Positions 16,442 through 25,839 are shown, counted from the first letter of the stretch. The stretch: DNA of 56,867 nt from JAEZKC01 sp046538945 (GCA_046538945.1 JBKHHW010000004.1:1-56867), one strand, 5' to 3'. Notes: a model not told the origin generated them from the letters alone. Numbers and translations are program-made.

Positions 16442-18211
16442 TTATGACCCGTTCTCGGGAGTGAGCTGTTCGAGCTTCTCCCTGGCCTCCGAACAGCCCT
16501 GAGCCCCCCCGGGCTGGCCTGCACAGTACTTCTCAAGATAATCTGTCCACCCACGTATTGCCAAGTTTTGATTTTCACTGTTGGGTTTCTGCACATACAG
16601 GCCATCTCTCACCGATGCCTTCAGGTAGGAAATCTCTCTTTCCAAATTCCCTCTGAATCCGGACTCCCTCATGTGCATGACAGAAAGGATCCTGTCGGCT
16701 TTCTGAAGTCTTCCCGTTGAAAAATAGGCCCTGCCCAGCAGGTAATCATAAAACGGATCAGATATAGTACGGCTCTTCAGTATCATTTCCGCCTTAAGCT
16801 GCTGTCCCGTCTCCAAATATGCATCCGCCAGAAACAGCACACTGGAATCCGCTTTTGAAGGGGATTGTTTCTCCTGTATCGCCTTTTCCAGCTCCGGTAT
16901 GACGATACGGAAATCACGTCTTTTGTATGCTTCCACTCCTTTTACAAATGGGCTTGCGCTGTTGCCGGGACGGGTAGAAAAAACAGTATTCTTTTCGGTA
17001 TCTTCTTCACCGTTATGCGTGGAAGAGGTGTCGGGAGTACTGGCGTTTTTCTGCTTCTGGATCTCCTTTATCCGGGAAACGGTTTTTGCCGTTTCAAACG
17101 TACCTTCCTTTCTTTTCTGACCGTCTGATAGTGACAGGTAAAGAAAAAAGGCTCCGCAGATCATGGCGGATAGGGCAAAGGGAATGATCCATCTTGAAAG
17201 TTTTTTTTCCGGTGTGCGTACAGGCGCTTCAGTGGTTTCGTTCTGGCTTATATATGCGGCTATGATTTCTTCGGGAGTTTTGGGCGACATTGTTCTGATC
17301 AGCTCTGTTATTTCGCTGTCAAGCTCTTCGATGCTGTTCTGCCGCTCGTTCTTTCCGGTGGAAAGAGCTTTCTCTATAAGCTGGAAGAGCTGGTGAGGGC
17401 CTTTATTGACATGTGCTCTGATCGGAGTGTATGTTCCGGTTGATTTGTGCTGAACCAGCTGTGTCAGAAATTTCTGGGGATACACTTTCGAGCCGGTAAT
17501 CATTTCGTAAAGAACGGCAGCGAGAGCATAGATGTCGCAGCGCTGATCGAGATTTTCTCCGTTCAGCTGTTCGGGGCTCAGATAGGCAAAGGTGCCCATG
17601 ACTTTTGATTCCACCGTATGGATATTGGTTTCGCATGGCCGTGCTATTCCGAAATCCGCCAGCTTAACTCTGCCCTTGTTGTCGATAAGGATGTTTGCGG
17701 GCTTGATGTCACGGTGAATAAGACCGTCGTATACTTTTCCGTAAAGAGTGAGTTTCTGGCTGCCGGCAAAGTGCAGGGCGGTACAGACCGTGTGTATGAC
17801 CGACAGTGCGAAGGGGATGGGGACTTTGCCCTTAATGTCAAGAAGCTGGCGTAAGGATTGGCCGTCCACATATTCCATTTCGATGAACGGGGCATCATTC
17901 CAGTAGCCCACTCCGTACACTTCCACAATGTTGGGATGGCGGATGTTTGCAGAGATCTTGGCCTCTGTTTCGAGTCGTGCCCTGGATTCCTGAGTGAATC
18001 CGGGCTTTAGAATCTTGAGGGCGCGAACCACTTCAAGCTGCTCATGCCAGACCCTGTACACGTTCGCCATTCCGCCGGTTGCGATCAGATCCATCACTCT
18101 GCAATGACCAAGCTTGTCGCCGGGCCGGGGCATGGCACTGCTTGCAGCGGAGGTGCCACTGTGCTTCAGGTTTTCTTCCTGAGGTTGAAAAGAGGAATGT
18201 GATCCAGACAT
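16442..18211 (-). CDS. Membrane-anchored Ser/Thr protein kinase with C-terminal TPR-like region
   Basis: A 589-residue Hanks-type kinase. The kinase domain (about 32-310) has a glycine-rich loop ATGGMANVY, catalytic Lys66 (ALKIL), HRDIKPAN with Asp168, DFG at 186-188 and the APE-equivalent LSPEQ. One transmembrane helix lies at about 340-360. The remaining 230 residues, predicted extracytoplasmic, are helical and TPR/Sel1-like (VLFLADAYLETGQQLKAEMIL). I take ATG 18211; the TTG nine bases upstream adds only three residues. The catalytic set is complete, so it should be active. Substrates are unknown. Confidence 0.92.
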   Translation of the reverse strand: MSGSHSSFQPQEENLKHSGTSAASSAMPRPGDKLGHCRVMDLIATGGMANVYRVWHEQLEVVRALKILKPGFTQESRARLETEAKISANIRHPNIVEVYGVGYWNDAPFIEMEYVDGQSLRQLLDIKGKVPIPFALSVIHTVCTALHFAGSQKLTLYGKVYDGLIHRDIKPANILIDNKGRVKLADFGIARPCETNIHTVESKVMGTFAYLSPEQLNGENLDQRCDIYALAAVLYEMITGSKVYPQKFLTQLVQHKSTGTYTPIRAHVNKGPHQLFQLIEKALSTGKNERQNSIEELDSEITELIRTMSPKTPEEIIAAYISQNETTEAPVRTPEKKLSRWIIPFALSAMICGAFFLYLSLSDGQKRKEGTFETAKTVSRIKEIQKQKNASTPDTSSTHNGEEDTEKNTVFSTRPGNSASPFVKGVEAYKRRDFRIVIPELEKAIQEKQSPSKADSSVLFLADAYLETGQQLKAEMILKSRTISDPFYDYLLGRAYFSTGRLQKADRILSVMHMRESGFRGNLEREISYLKASVRDGLYVQKPNSENQNLAIRGWTDYLEKYCAGQPGGAQGCSEAREKLEQLTPENGS

Positions 18212-18304
18212 GGTTGCCAAAAATCGAATGTAGGTACTTTCTGAATGAATTTATGTGAACTGCATAATATACGCTTTCGGAGGGCAGATTTGAAAAGAGT
18301 TCCT

Positions 18305-19144
18305 TTATTTATTCTGAACGACCTTTTTCTGCCCTTTCGTCATCGGGTTGATTTTTGCTGTTTTGGTGAATTCCGGTTTCAGAAAGCCGAAATCGTCGAG
18401 CATGTGCTTTGTACAAAGCAAAAGGTTTATGTACACTCCCAGGGTTGTTGCGGCGAAAATCGCCAGCATGATGCCGATTTGGTATCTGATCGCGGAATAG
18501 GGGGCAGTGCCCCCCAGTATCTGGCCCGTCATCATCCCCGGCAGAGAAACAAGTCCGATGGTTGCGATGTTCGAAATGGTGGGCGCGAGGGCGCTCATGA
18601 CCGATTTGGAGAAAAACGGTTCCGCCGCTTCGAATGTGCTTGCCCCCATGGACAGTCGGGATATGTATTCATTTTCCCCTTCGTTCATAAGTGATACAAA
18701 CCTTTCGAGTCCGATGATGTTGCCTCTCAGGCAGTTTCCCAGAATCATTCCGGTGATCGGTATGAGATAGCGTGCATCGAAGAGCGGGGTTGGATTTATA
18801 CCCAGAATGATGAACACGCTTCCCACAAAGATGGTACTTGTCGTCAAGCCCAGCAAGGAAATGGAAAACAGCCTGCGGGATTTTACTCCGACATTCGAAT
18901 TCACATTAAAGTTGGCGACCAGAATCATTACCGCGATCCATAATATGTTGACAAACAAATTGTTGAGTCTGAACACGAATCCCAGGTACAGCCCGACAAA
19001 GAGGAGCTGACCTGTCATCCGCAGCAGTGCAATAAGACTCTTTTTTATCAGCGGAGTCCTTGTGAGGTGAAATATTGTCAACGGTATCAGGGCGAGAGAA
19101 TAGAAGAAGAGAAGACCTTTGATTGTGATTTCCTGCGTTTCCAT
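18305..19144 (-). CDS. fetB: FetB-type (UPF0014) ABC exporter permease
   Basis: A 279-residue multi-pass membrane protein with about seven hydrophobic segments. It is recognisable by the UPF0014/FetB motifs LLRMTGQLLFVGLYL, MILGNCLRGNIIGLERF and LPGMMTGQILGGTAPYSAIRYQ (given in pieces). FetAB of E. coli exports iron and protects against oxidative stress; other members have been linked to metal homeostasis. The gene begins 2 nt after its ATPase partner, and the pair forms one operon. Confidence 0.88.
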   Translation of the reverse strand: METQEITIKGLLFFYSLALIPLTIFHLTRTPLIKKSLIALLRMTGQLLFVGLYLGFVFRLNNLFVNILWIAVMILVANFNVNSNVGVKSRRLFSISLLGLTTSTIFVGSVFIILGINPTPLFDARYLIPITGMILGNCLRGNIIGLERFVSLMNEGENEYISRLSMGASTFEAAEPFFSKSVMSALAPTISNIATIGLVSLPGMMTGQILGGTAPYSAIRYQIGIMLAIFAATTLGVYINLLLCTKHMLDDFGFLKPEFTKTAKINPMTKGQKKVVQNK

Positions 19145-19145
19145 T

Positions 19146-19826
19146 TCAGAAGCTCTCCTTCACATCTTGGCTTTCCGTAAGAGTGGCCCTTCCGTGTGCG
19201 ACATGTATGCATTTTGAAAATCGTGACAGCCATGCGGAAGTGTGGCTGACGACAACAACTGTCGATTCGATGCCGGTTAGAATTCCCAGAATGTTCCTCT
19301 CGTTGTTTTCGTCAAGAGCGGAGGCCGGTTCGTCGACAAGCATGATGTCCCGCTTCAGTAGAAGACCTCTCGCCAGGGCAAGGCGCTGTTTTTCCCCACC
19401 GCTCAGCCTTGTGCTGTCTTTGTCAAAAAGACCTGTGCCGAGCCCCACGGACTCAAGTACCTCGGAAATCTCATCCTGACTTGGGAAAATATCCATATTG
19501 GCCCTGAACGTGAACGGAAAGAGAAGGGATTCCTTCACTGTCTGCGCTCCGGTCACCGGTTCCTGGGGGATGAAGCATATCTTCTTTCGGATTCCGGCGG
19601 CATTCCTGCTGTCGAGTTCAGTCCCGTCTATGCGGATAGTTCCTGTTTTTATTCTGTTGCGTCCCAGAATCGAATAGATCAGTGTTGATTTTCCTGATCC
19701 GGATTCCCCGTATACCAGAATTTTCTCCCCGTGACGGATTGAAAAGGTGACGTTTTCAAGAATTTTGCTCCCATCCGACCCCTCCACCGTAACACCTTGG
19801 AAATCTATAGCTCTGTCAGACTGCAC
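19146..19826 (-). CDS. fetA: FetA-type ABC exporter ATPase
   Basis: A 226-residue ABC ATPase with Walker A GESGSGKST, signature LSGGEKQRLALARG, Walker B IMLVDEPASALD and an H-loop His in VVVSHTSAW. The start is a GTG at 19824-19826 with GAGG about 8 nt upstream. It is read divergently from aspS across a 207-nt gap and is directly followed by fetB. It supplies energy for the FetB exporter, probably for iron or another metal. Confidence 0.85.
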   Translation of the reverse strand: MQSDRAIDFQGVTVEGSDGSKILENVTFSIRHGEKILVYGESGSGKSTLIYSILGRNRIKTGTIRIDGTELDSRNAAGIRKKICFIPQEPVTGAQTVKESLLFPFTFRANMDIFPSQDEISEVLESVGLGTGLFDKDSTRLSGGEKQRLALARGLLLKRDIMLVDEPASALDENNERNILGILTGIESTVVVVSHTSAWLSRFSKCIHVAHGRATLTESQDVKESF

Positions 19827-20033
19827 TCATTACCTCATATAAGTGAATTGTGTACATCTGTTCTGAGAAAGAAAAAATCGTTCGGGGCAAGCGGAGGTGC
19901 AAATTGTCCAGATGTTCCCGGTCAATGTTCTGTTCAGCTCATTTTAGCCGTTGATCATCAATTGGTGTATGGCAGGTTGTATCTTTATACCTTTGGAATA
20001 TCTGGAACCTGATTACGTATAAGGAATAACTGC

Positions 20034-21809
20034 ATGAGTTCAAAAGAGTGGCGTCGGACTCACGGCTGTGGCGAACTGAGTGCGGCCGATGAAGGTAAGC
20101 AAGTGGTTTTAAGCGGATGGGTTCATAACTGGAGAGATCATGGGGGAGTGATTTTCATCGATCTTCGTGACAGAACAGGGACAAGCCAGCTGGTATTCTA
20201 TCCGGAATCCGGGGCTCAGTTGTGTGAGGAGGCTTCCAAGCTTCGGCATGAATACGTCATTGCCGTCAACGGGAAAGTCCTCCGACGTCCCGAAAATATG
20301 GTCAATCCGCGGATGAAAACAGGTGAGATCGAAGTTTCGGCAACAACTCTTCATCTTATCAACACCTCTCAAACCCCGCCTCTGCATCTCAATGATCCTG
20401 ATGCCGCGGAGTCGGAAGAACTTCGTTTCCGCTACCGTTTTCTGGATCTCAGGCGCCCCAAACTTCAGCAAAGTATCATTTTTAGGCATCAGGTCACACT
20501 GGAAGCACGAAAGTATATGTGGGAGAACGGTTTCATAGAAGTGGAAACTCCCATTCTGATGAAGAGCACACCTGAGGGAGCGCGGGACTTTCTTGTTCCC
20601 AGCAGAGTGAACAAGGGCAAGTTCTATGCTCTTCCTCAGTCGCCTCAAACTTACAAACAGATACTCATGGTGGCGGGATTCGAACGCTATTTCCAGATTG
20701 CCCGCTGTTTCCGCGACGAGGATCTCCGTGCTGATCGTCAGCCCGAGTTCACCCAGATAGATGCCGAGCTTTCTTTTGTTGATGAGGAGGATATCTACTC
20801 TGTTTTCGAAGGACTGATGTCATCGGTTTTCAAGAATTGTTTGGATGTGGACATTGCTGCTCCGTTTCCCCGGATGACATATGAAGAGGCGTTTCATACC
20901 TACGGAAGTGATAAGCCCGACCTTCGTTTCGGGCTTCCGTTGAGCGATGTGACTCATCTGTTTAGGAATTCTGAGTTCAAGGTTTTTCGTACCGTAATCG
21001 CTAGCGGGGGGCGGATCGTGGCTCTCAGTGCAACCGGCTGCGGGGACCTGAGCCGCAAGAACATCGATAAGCTTACCTCTCATGTAGGCAAGTACGGGGC
21101 AAAGGGCCTGGTATGGCTCAGGGTGACAGAACAGGGCCTGGAAGGTCCCACTGCCAAGTTCCTGGCGGAAAAAGAAGTGGAGGATCTTAAAAAATCACTC
21201 TCAGCTCAGGTCGGGGATATAATTTTCATGGTTGCGGATTCTGAGCGCATCAGTTTCTCTGCAATGGGTCAGTTGAGACTTGAGGTGGGGCGCCTTAGAA
21301 ATCTCATCAAAGAAGATCAGTTCAACTTTCTCTGGGTGAACGAGTTTCCGCTGTTTGAATTCAACGAGGAGGAAAACCGTTATACTTCTGTTCACCATCC
21401 ATTCACCGCGCCTGAAGAGCGGGATACGGACCTGCTCTGGGGAGACCAGTATTATAAAACCCGCTCCAGAGCATATGATCTCGTTTTGAATGGTACCGAA
21501 GTGGGTGGGGGGAGCATGCGTATTCATAATAGAGAAGTTCAGCAGAGAATATTTGATCTTCTGGGGATAAGCAGGGAAGAAGCGGAAGAGAAGTTCGGCT
21601 TTCTTCTTCACGCGCTTTCCTTCGGAGCTCCTCCGCATGGGGGGATTGCGTTTGGTCTGGACAGGTTGGTTATGCTCATGCTCGGTCTGGACAGTATTCG
21701 TGATGTGATACCGTTTCCCAAGACCACTGCGGGTATTTCATTGATGGATAACGCTCCGGACACGGTTTCTGAAGAGCAGTTGAGGGAATTGGGAATAAAG
21801 TTCCTTTAG
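20034..21809 (+). CDS. aspS: Aspartyl-tRNA synthetase (bacterial type)
   Basis: A 591-residue class II synthetase that charges tRNA-Asp; a cognate tRNA-Asp gene lies 4 kb downstream. Domains in order are an OB-fold anticodon domain (about 1-110, GWVHNWRDHGGVIFIDLRD), the catalytic core with motif 2 FRDEDLRADRQPEFTQID, a bacterial GAD insertion domain (about 290-420) and motif 3 GIAFGLDRLVML. Whether it also charges tRNA-Asn (non-discriminating) cannot be decided from the window. A weak promoter (TTGGTG-17-TTATAC, 19962-19990) precedes it. Confidence 0.97.
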   Translation: MSSKEWRRTHGCGELSAADEGKQVVLSGWVHNWRDHGGVIFIDLRDRTGTSQLVFYPESGAQLCEEASKLRHEYVIAVNGKVLRRPENMVNPRMKTGEIEVSATTLHLINTSQTPPLHLNDPDAAESEELRFRYRFLDLRRPKLQQSIIFRHQVTLEARKYMWENGFIEVETPILMKSTPEGARDFLVPSRVNKGKFYALPQSPQTYKQILMVAGFERYFQIARCFRDEDLRADRQPEFTQIDAELSFVDEEDIYSVFEGLMSSVFKNCLDVDIAAPFPRMTYEEAFHTYGSDKPDLRFGLPLSDVTHLFRNSEFKVFRTVIASGGRIVALSATGCGDLSRKNIDKLTSHVGKYGAKGLVWLRVTEQGLEGPTAKFLAEKEVEDLKKSLSAQVGDIIFMVADSERISFSAMGQLRLEVGRLRNLIKEDQFNFLWVNEFPLFEFNEEENRYTSVHHPFTAPEERDTDLLWGDQYYKTRSRAYDLVLNGTEVGGGSMRIHNREVQQRIFDLLGISREEAEEKFGFLLHALSFGAPPHGGIAFGLDRLVMLMLGLDSIRDVIPFPKTTAGISLMDNAPDTVSEEQLRELGIKFL

Positions 21810-21842
21810 GGGGGAGAAGAAGTGAGGGACGGAAGCAATTTC

Positions 21843-21871
21843 TTGACTTGGCTTCCCTTAGAAATTATTAT
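21843..21871 (+). promoter_or_regulatory. Sigma70-type promoter for the small lipoprotein gene
   Basis: TTGACT (21843-21848), 17-nt spacer, TATTAT (21866-21871). Transcription would start near 21878, about 55 nt ahead of the ATG. Confidence 0.8.
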
Positions 21872-21932
21872 TTAGAGTATTATGTTTTGAATGAATTTTC
21901 CATTTTATATTGCCGTTAAGGGAGGACCTCAG

Positions 21933-22256
21933 ATGTCGAGGATAAAATTGGCTGCGCGCCTGATGCTTGTGTTGTCCGTATTAGTAACATTGGGTGTTGT
22001 GGGTTGCGGCGGTGCCAAAACAGGTGGTGGTAGCATGACACAGGACGACAAGGCCAAGCTGGAAGAAGCACGCAAGGCTGCGGTAGAAGCAGAAACAAAG
22101 CTTTCTGAACTGAGAATGGAGAGAAAAGAGCTTGAAGATGAGCTCAAAGGAGAGGATGAACCGGAAGCTCAGCCAGCACAGGAACAGCCTCCAGCTCAAG
22201 AAGAGTCTTACCCTGCAGAGGAAGAAGCGCAGGAAGAAGAAGAAGAGCAGCAGTAG
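21933..22256 (+). CDS. Small coiled-coil lipoprotein with Glu/Pro/Gln-rich tail
   Basis: A 107-residue secreted lipoprotein. A short signal peptide ends in a lipobox LGVVGC|GG. A charged helix of about 45 residues (DDKAKLEEARKAAVEAETKL, then SELRMERKELEDEL) looks like a coiled coil, and the end is very acidic (runs of Glu). Together this recalls a Braun/OprI-like spacer, although no C-terminal Lys is present for peptidoglycan attachment. ATG 21933 is set by GGAGG at 21921-21925. Its own strong promoter and terminator make it a monocistronic, probably abundant, transcript. The family is not recognised. Confidence 0.75.
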   Translation: MSRIKLAARLMLVLSVLVTLGVVGCGGAKTGGGSMTQDDKAKLEEARKAAVEAETKLSELRMERKELEDELKGEDEPEAQPAQEQPPAQEESYPAEEEAQEEEEEQQ

Positions 22257-22296
22257 GTCTGCGGTGCGGCTTTTAATCTTTTTTACATGTCAGTTG

Positions 22297-22338
22297 AAAG
22301 AAATGTTTAGCCCCTTCTCTTGAAGGGGTGATTTCTTT
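22297..22338 (+). terminator. Intrinsic terminator after the lipoprotein gene
   Basis: CCCCTTC (22311-22317) pairs with GAAGGGG (22322-22328) and the outer AAAGAAAT pairs with ATTTCTTT, giving a stem with a T-rich 3' side. Confidence 0.8.
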
Positions 22339-22450
22339 TGAAGGCAGAGAAGTATCTGACCCTCTCTGCAGGGATACCTTCCAGCCGGAAGTGTTCTGAA
22401 TACCCGGTTCAGGACCGAAGAGAATGTTTATCCTAATCGGTTCGTACTGA

Positions 22451-24739
22451 ATGATAAAAATTTTCCGAAAAAAAGAAACCCGCAGTATCCCCGTTGTGCC
22501 TAAATCGTCACGCCTGAGGATTAAATTACCTTCATTTGTAACTCCGCCTCTGCTGGTGCTGTTTTTCACCATAGTATGTCTTATCCTTCTTTTCCCTTAT
22601 CACAAGACGGTTCATCCTTTTGATCTTCCCAAGCCGGGAGTAGCAGCGGAAGAAACAATCATAGCTCCTTTCACTTACGATATCATCAGATCGCCAGAGG
22701 AGCTTGAGCGGGAAAAAAGCAAGGCCATGGATCAGGTACTTCTGGTGATGGATTATGAGCCGGATATAAACCGGGAGGTGTCTGCCAAGCTTTCCACTAT
22801 TAAAACCTCATATGAGTTTCTGGAGGAGGGGACCGCCGATTCATTGCGCAAAGTGCATGAGAGGTATCTTTCCCGTGAGCTATCAGAAAAAGCCCTCCGC
22901 ACCCTGCAGAAGCGGCCGGCTTTGTTTGAAGAAGCTGCCCGTCAGTTGACAGCGGTTATGGAAAAGGGGATATCCTCGGTTTTGCTCTATTCTTTTCCGG
23001 AAGAACTTTTCAATTTGCGGGCGCAGTATAATATTACCTTTGATTCTCATATGCAGTATGAAAAAAACTTCGTAACATTGCGCCGGGGTAATTCGGAAAG
23101 CACTGTAGCTGTATCTCAAATACCCATCAAGGAAATCGCCCTTGAACAGATTGTCAACAATCTCAAGCGTGAACGGAAAATCGATGGCGAAGCATTGAAT
23201 ACACTCTATGAACTTCTTTTCGCATGTGTGCGTCCTAACGTGAAGGTTAATAAAAAGGAGACTTCCTGGAGAAAGCAGGCTGCGGCTCAGGGGGTGCTGG
23301 AGATCAGTGGAAAAGTCATCAAGGATACTGAAATCGTGCGCAAGCACCAGGAGGTTACTCCGGAAATAGTCCAGAAGCTCCGCTCGCTCCATATTGCTCT
23401 GGATCGAATGGAGAATGTGCAGGAGAAGCGCAAAATCCGGACCGGGAACATGGGTCGTCTTCTGCTGGTACTGATACCTCTATTGTTTCTGGCCTTTTAT
23501 CTGAAAAAATTCCAGACTCCCCTTGTAAATAAGCCCAAAAGCCTCTTTGCCTTTGCCCTCATTCTGGTTTTCCAGCTTGTTATCATTCGCACCATGATAG
23601 AGCTGTTGCCCCGGTTGTTTGAGAAACACGAGATGGTGCAGATCGTACCCGAATATCTGATTCCGGTTTCAGCCGGAGTGATTCTCTGCGCCATTCTTTT
23701 CGGGCTGCATCTGAGTATACTTCTGGGGCTTTTCGTCAGTCTCTATTTCAGTATTGCTTCCGGGTTCAACCACTTCTTTTTCATCTATTCGTTTCTTGTA
23801 TCGCTTGTAGCAGCTTTTGTGACCTACAAAATACGTTACCGCTGGCACTTTTTTAGGGCGATTCCACCTGTTTTTGTCACCTGTATAATCATAGTCTCTG
23901 TCTGGCAGCTTGTCGTATACAAGTTTTCGGTTGATATGATGGCTGTCAATTTCACGCTTGCGTTGGTGGGCGTTCTGTCTTCCATCTTTCTTGCTATGAT
24001 GCTCACCCCGCTTTTTGAACGGCTGTTTGACATTACTACCGATATGACTCTGGTGGAACTTTCCGACATGAATCATCCCATCCTCAAGCGCCTGTCCATC
24101 GAGGCTGCCGGCACCTACAATCACAGCGTTCTGGTGGGTAATTTGGCAGAATCTGCTGCTCAGCGTATCGGCGCCAATTCTCTTCTGGCCAGGGTTGCGT
24201 CTTATTACCACGATATCGGCAAAATCGATAAATCGGATTATTTTGTGGAAAACTGCCCGGGAGATAAAAGCCGTCACAACAAATTATCGCCCTCCATGAG
24301 TGCTCTCATTATCTCCTCTCACGTGAAAGAAGGGGTTGAGCTGGCGCGCAAATACAAGCTCCCCAAGGTGATCCAGGATGTGATTCTTCAGCATCACGGA
24401 AACAGCACCGTCTCTTTTTTCTTCGAGAAAGCACTCGAACAGGATCCTCACAAGCAGGTTCAGGAGAAGGACTTTTGCTATCCGGGTCCTGTCCCGCAAA
24501 CTCGTGAAACCGCGATCATAATGCTTGCAGATTCGGTCGAGGCGGCTTCTCGCAGTCTGGCAAGCAGTTCACCGAAGTTACTGCGTGAATTGGTGAAGAA
24601 AATCATTCGGGATAAATTTCTTGCCTCCCAGCTGGATCAGTGTAATCTGACATTGAGGGACCTGAATGAAATTACAGAAGGATTTATGCCTGTGCTTCAA
24701 GGTATATTTCATACTAGAATAGAATATCCGAATAAATAA
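22451..24739 (+). CDS. 7TM-HD phosphodiesterase, PgpH/YqfF family
   Basis: A 762-residue membrane protein with the layout of PgpH, which hydrolyses cyclic di-AMP. TM1 is at about 32-52. A large extracytoplasmic 7TMR-HDED region follows (about 60-320), then about seven TM helices (about 335-520). The cytoplasmic HD domain has HDIGK (His588-Asp589), with further metal-ligand histidines in SSHVKEGVELA and LQHHGN. No c-di-AMP cyclase is in the window, so the substrate is taken from the family. The gene is followed 13 nt downstream by a HAMP-domain membrane protein, probably co-transcribed. Confidence 0.9.
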   Translation: MIKIFRKKETRSIPVVPKSSRLRIKLPSFVTPPLLVLFFTIVCLILLFPYHKTVHPFDLPKPGVAAEETIIAPFTYDIIRSPEELEREKSKAMDQVLLVMDYEPDINREVSAKLSTIKTSYEFLEEGTADSLRKVHERYLSRELSEKALRTLQKRPALFEEAARQLTAVMEKGISSVLLYSFPEELFNLRAQYNITFDSHMQYEKNFVTLRRGNSESTVAVSQIPIKEIALEQIVNNLKRERKIDGEALNTLYELLFACVRPNVKVNKKETSWRKQAAAQGVLEISGKVIKDTEIVRKHQEVTPEIVQKLRSLHIALDRMENVQEKRKIRTGNMGRLLLVLIPLLFLAFYLKKFQTPLVNKPKSLFAFALILVFQLVIIRTMIELLPRLFEKHEMVQIVPEYLIPVSAGVILCAILFGLHLSILLGLFVSLYFSIASGFNHFFFIYSFLVSLVAAFVTYKIRYRWHFFRAIPPVFVTCIIIVSVWQLVVYKFSVDMMAVNFTLALVGVLSSIFLAMMLTPLFERLFDITTDMTLVELSDMNHPILKRLSIEAAGTYNHSVLVGNLAESAAQRIGANSLLARVASYYHDIGKIDKSDYFVENCPGDKSRHNKLSPSMSALIISSHVKEGVELARKYKLPKVIQDVILQHHGNSTVSFFFEKALEQDPHKQVQEKDFCYPGPVPQTRETAIIMLADSVEAASRSLASSSPKLLRELVKKIIRDKFLASQLDQCNLTLRDLNEITEGFMPVLQGIFHTRIEYPNK

Positions 24740-24752
24740 AGGAGTAATAATC

Positions 24753-25361
24753 GTGTCGAACAATGCCCCCACTTTCACGCGAAAGCATTTCTTCATCGAT
24801 CGCAAGCTGCAGGGCCGCTACATGCTTACCTTTCTTATTCCGATGCTGGTCATGCTGGTTTTCATGATTGTCACATTATATTTCGCATCACAGGCAATCT
24901 TTTCCACAACAACGCGTATTATGAAACGGGATATCGAGAATACCATCGCGGTACAACTGCAGGATCAGGCTACCCCTTCTGTTGATCAGTACAAGGGGTT
25001 GGTTCAGATGTTGAAACAGAACGTGAGGATGTTTGCCAGTAGTGATGATCTGAGGCGGGAGCTTATGGTGAATCTCCTTTGGGTTTTCGGTACAGGGCTT
25101 CTGTTGGTGGTGATCCAGATGGTGCTCTTGACCATCTTCTTTTCTCATAAACTGGCCGGCCCCATTTTCAGGTTCGAAAAAGTTTGTCACAATATGATTG
25201 CGGGTAATTATACCGATCATATCAAGTTGCGCAAAGGGGATCAGCTGCAGAATCTGGCAAATCTTATCAATGAGGCTGTGAGGGTTACCAATGAACGGAT
25301 CACGGCCCTGGAGGCTCGAAACGGTACGGAGTCCGAGAAATGCTCCGAGACGGAAAAATAG
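24753..25361 (+). CDS. Two-TM membrane protein ending in a HAMP domain
   Basis: A 202-residue protein. TM1 is at about 24-48, a periplasmic segment of about 60 residues follows, TM2 is at about 107-130, and a HAMP domain (SHKLAGPIFRFEKVCHNM ... GDQLQNLANLINEA) ends the protein with a short acidic tail. No output domain (kinase, cyclase or MCP) is attached, so it may signal through a partner protein. The start is GTG 24753 with AGGAG 9 nt upstream. It follows the PgpH-type phosphodiesterase by 13 nt. Confidence 0.75.
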   Translation: MSNNAPTFTRKHFFIDRKLQGRYMLTFLIPMLVMLVFMIVTLYFASQAIFSTTTRIMKRDIENTIAVQLQDQATPSVDQYKGLVQMLKQNVRMFASSDDLRRELMVNLLWVFGTGLLLVVIQMVLLTIFFSHKLAGPIFRFEKVCHNMIAGNYTDHIKLRKGDQLQNLANLINEAVRVTNERITALEARNGTESEKCSETEK

Positions 25362-25364
25362 TGT

Positions 25365-25393
25365 TTGACTTTGTAATTGTAATCTACTAATTT
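25365..25393 (+). promoter_or_regulatory. Sigma70-type promoter for the DUF3098-like gene and tRNAs
   Basis: TTGACT (25365-25370), 17-nt spacer, TAATTT (25388-25393). The downstream ORF and two tRNA genes share the transcript as far as the terminator at 25808-25837. Confidence 0.7.
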
Positions 25394-25415
25394 ATAGAAC
25401 CTTAAGGAAACCGAT

Positions 25416-25628
25416 ATGAGAAAATGGTTGTTTTCAGAAAAAAATTTTATCTTTTTTGGGCTTAGTTTTGCCCTGTTAATTGTCGGGTATGTGCTTTTAG
25501 GTCAGGGACCTGCAAGCAATCATTTATCGAGAAGTGTTGCACCGGTTATATTGGTGGGAGTGTACTGCGGACTGATTCCTTTTGCTATCCTGTACGGATA
25601 CGGAAAAAACCGCAAGGATATAAAGTAA
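25416..25628 (+). CDS. Small two-TM protein, DUF3098-like
   Basis: Seventy residues with two hydrophobic helices (about 10-29 and 42-60) joined by a short loop, and charged ends. The opening FSEKNFIFFGLSFALLIVGY pattern resembles DUF3098 proteins of the Bacteroidetes/FCB group. Function is unknown. TAAGGA is the likely ribosome site. The stop lies 5 nt before the tRNA-Val gene, so the mRNA and tRNAs are probably cut from one transcript. Confidence 0.65.
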   Translation: MRKWLFSEKNFIFFGLSFALLIVGYVLLGQGPASNHLSRSVAPVILVGVYCGLIPFAILYGYGKNRKDIK

Positions 25629-25633
25629 AGTTA

Positions 25634-25708
25634 GGGCGTTTAGCTCAGCTGGTATAGAGTGCCTGCCTTACAAGCAGGTGGTCGTAGGTTCGAATCCTAC
25701 AACGCCCA
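25634..25708 (+). tRNA. tRNA-Val (anticodon TAC)
   Basis: Cloverleaf of 75 nt. Acceptor GGGCGTT pairs with AACGCCC. The anticodon stem CCTGC/GCAGG encloses loop CTTACAA, anticodon TAC at 25669-25671. The T-arm contains GGTTCGAATCC. The 3' CCA is not encoded. Confidence 0.96.
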
Positions 25709-25725
25709 TTAGATACAGCGATTTT

Positions 25726-25802
25726 GGACCGGTAGTTCAGTTGGTTAGAACGCTGGCCTGTCAAGCCAGAGGTCGCGAGTTCGAGTCTCGTCCGGTCCGC
25801 CA
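25726..25802 (+). tRNA. tRNA-Asp (anticodon GTC)
   Basis: Cloverleaf with acceptor GGACCGG/CCGGTCC, anticodon stem CTGGC/GCCAG and loop CTGTCAA, anticodon GTC at 25760-25762. The T-arm contains AGTTCGAGTCT. CCA is encoded (25800-25802), unlike in the neighbouring tRNA-Val. Confidence 0.97.
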
Positions 25803-25807
25803 TTTCG

Positions 25808-25837
25808 AGCCCTTCATTTTTGAAGGGCTTTTTTTTT
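25808..25837 (+). terminator. Intrinsic terminator after the tRNA pair
   Basis: AGCCCTTC (25808-25815) pairs with GAAGGGCT (25822-25829), followed by a run of T to 25837. Confidence 0.93.
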
Positions 25838-25839
25838 GG

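Noticed and set aside
20109..20648. A 179-codon minus-strand frame within aspS.
   Set aside because: aspS is complete and conserved here; the antisense frame has no domain or ribosome site.
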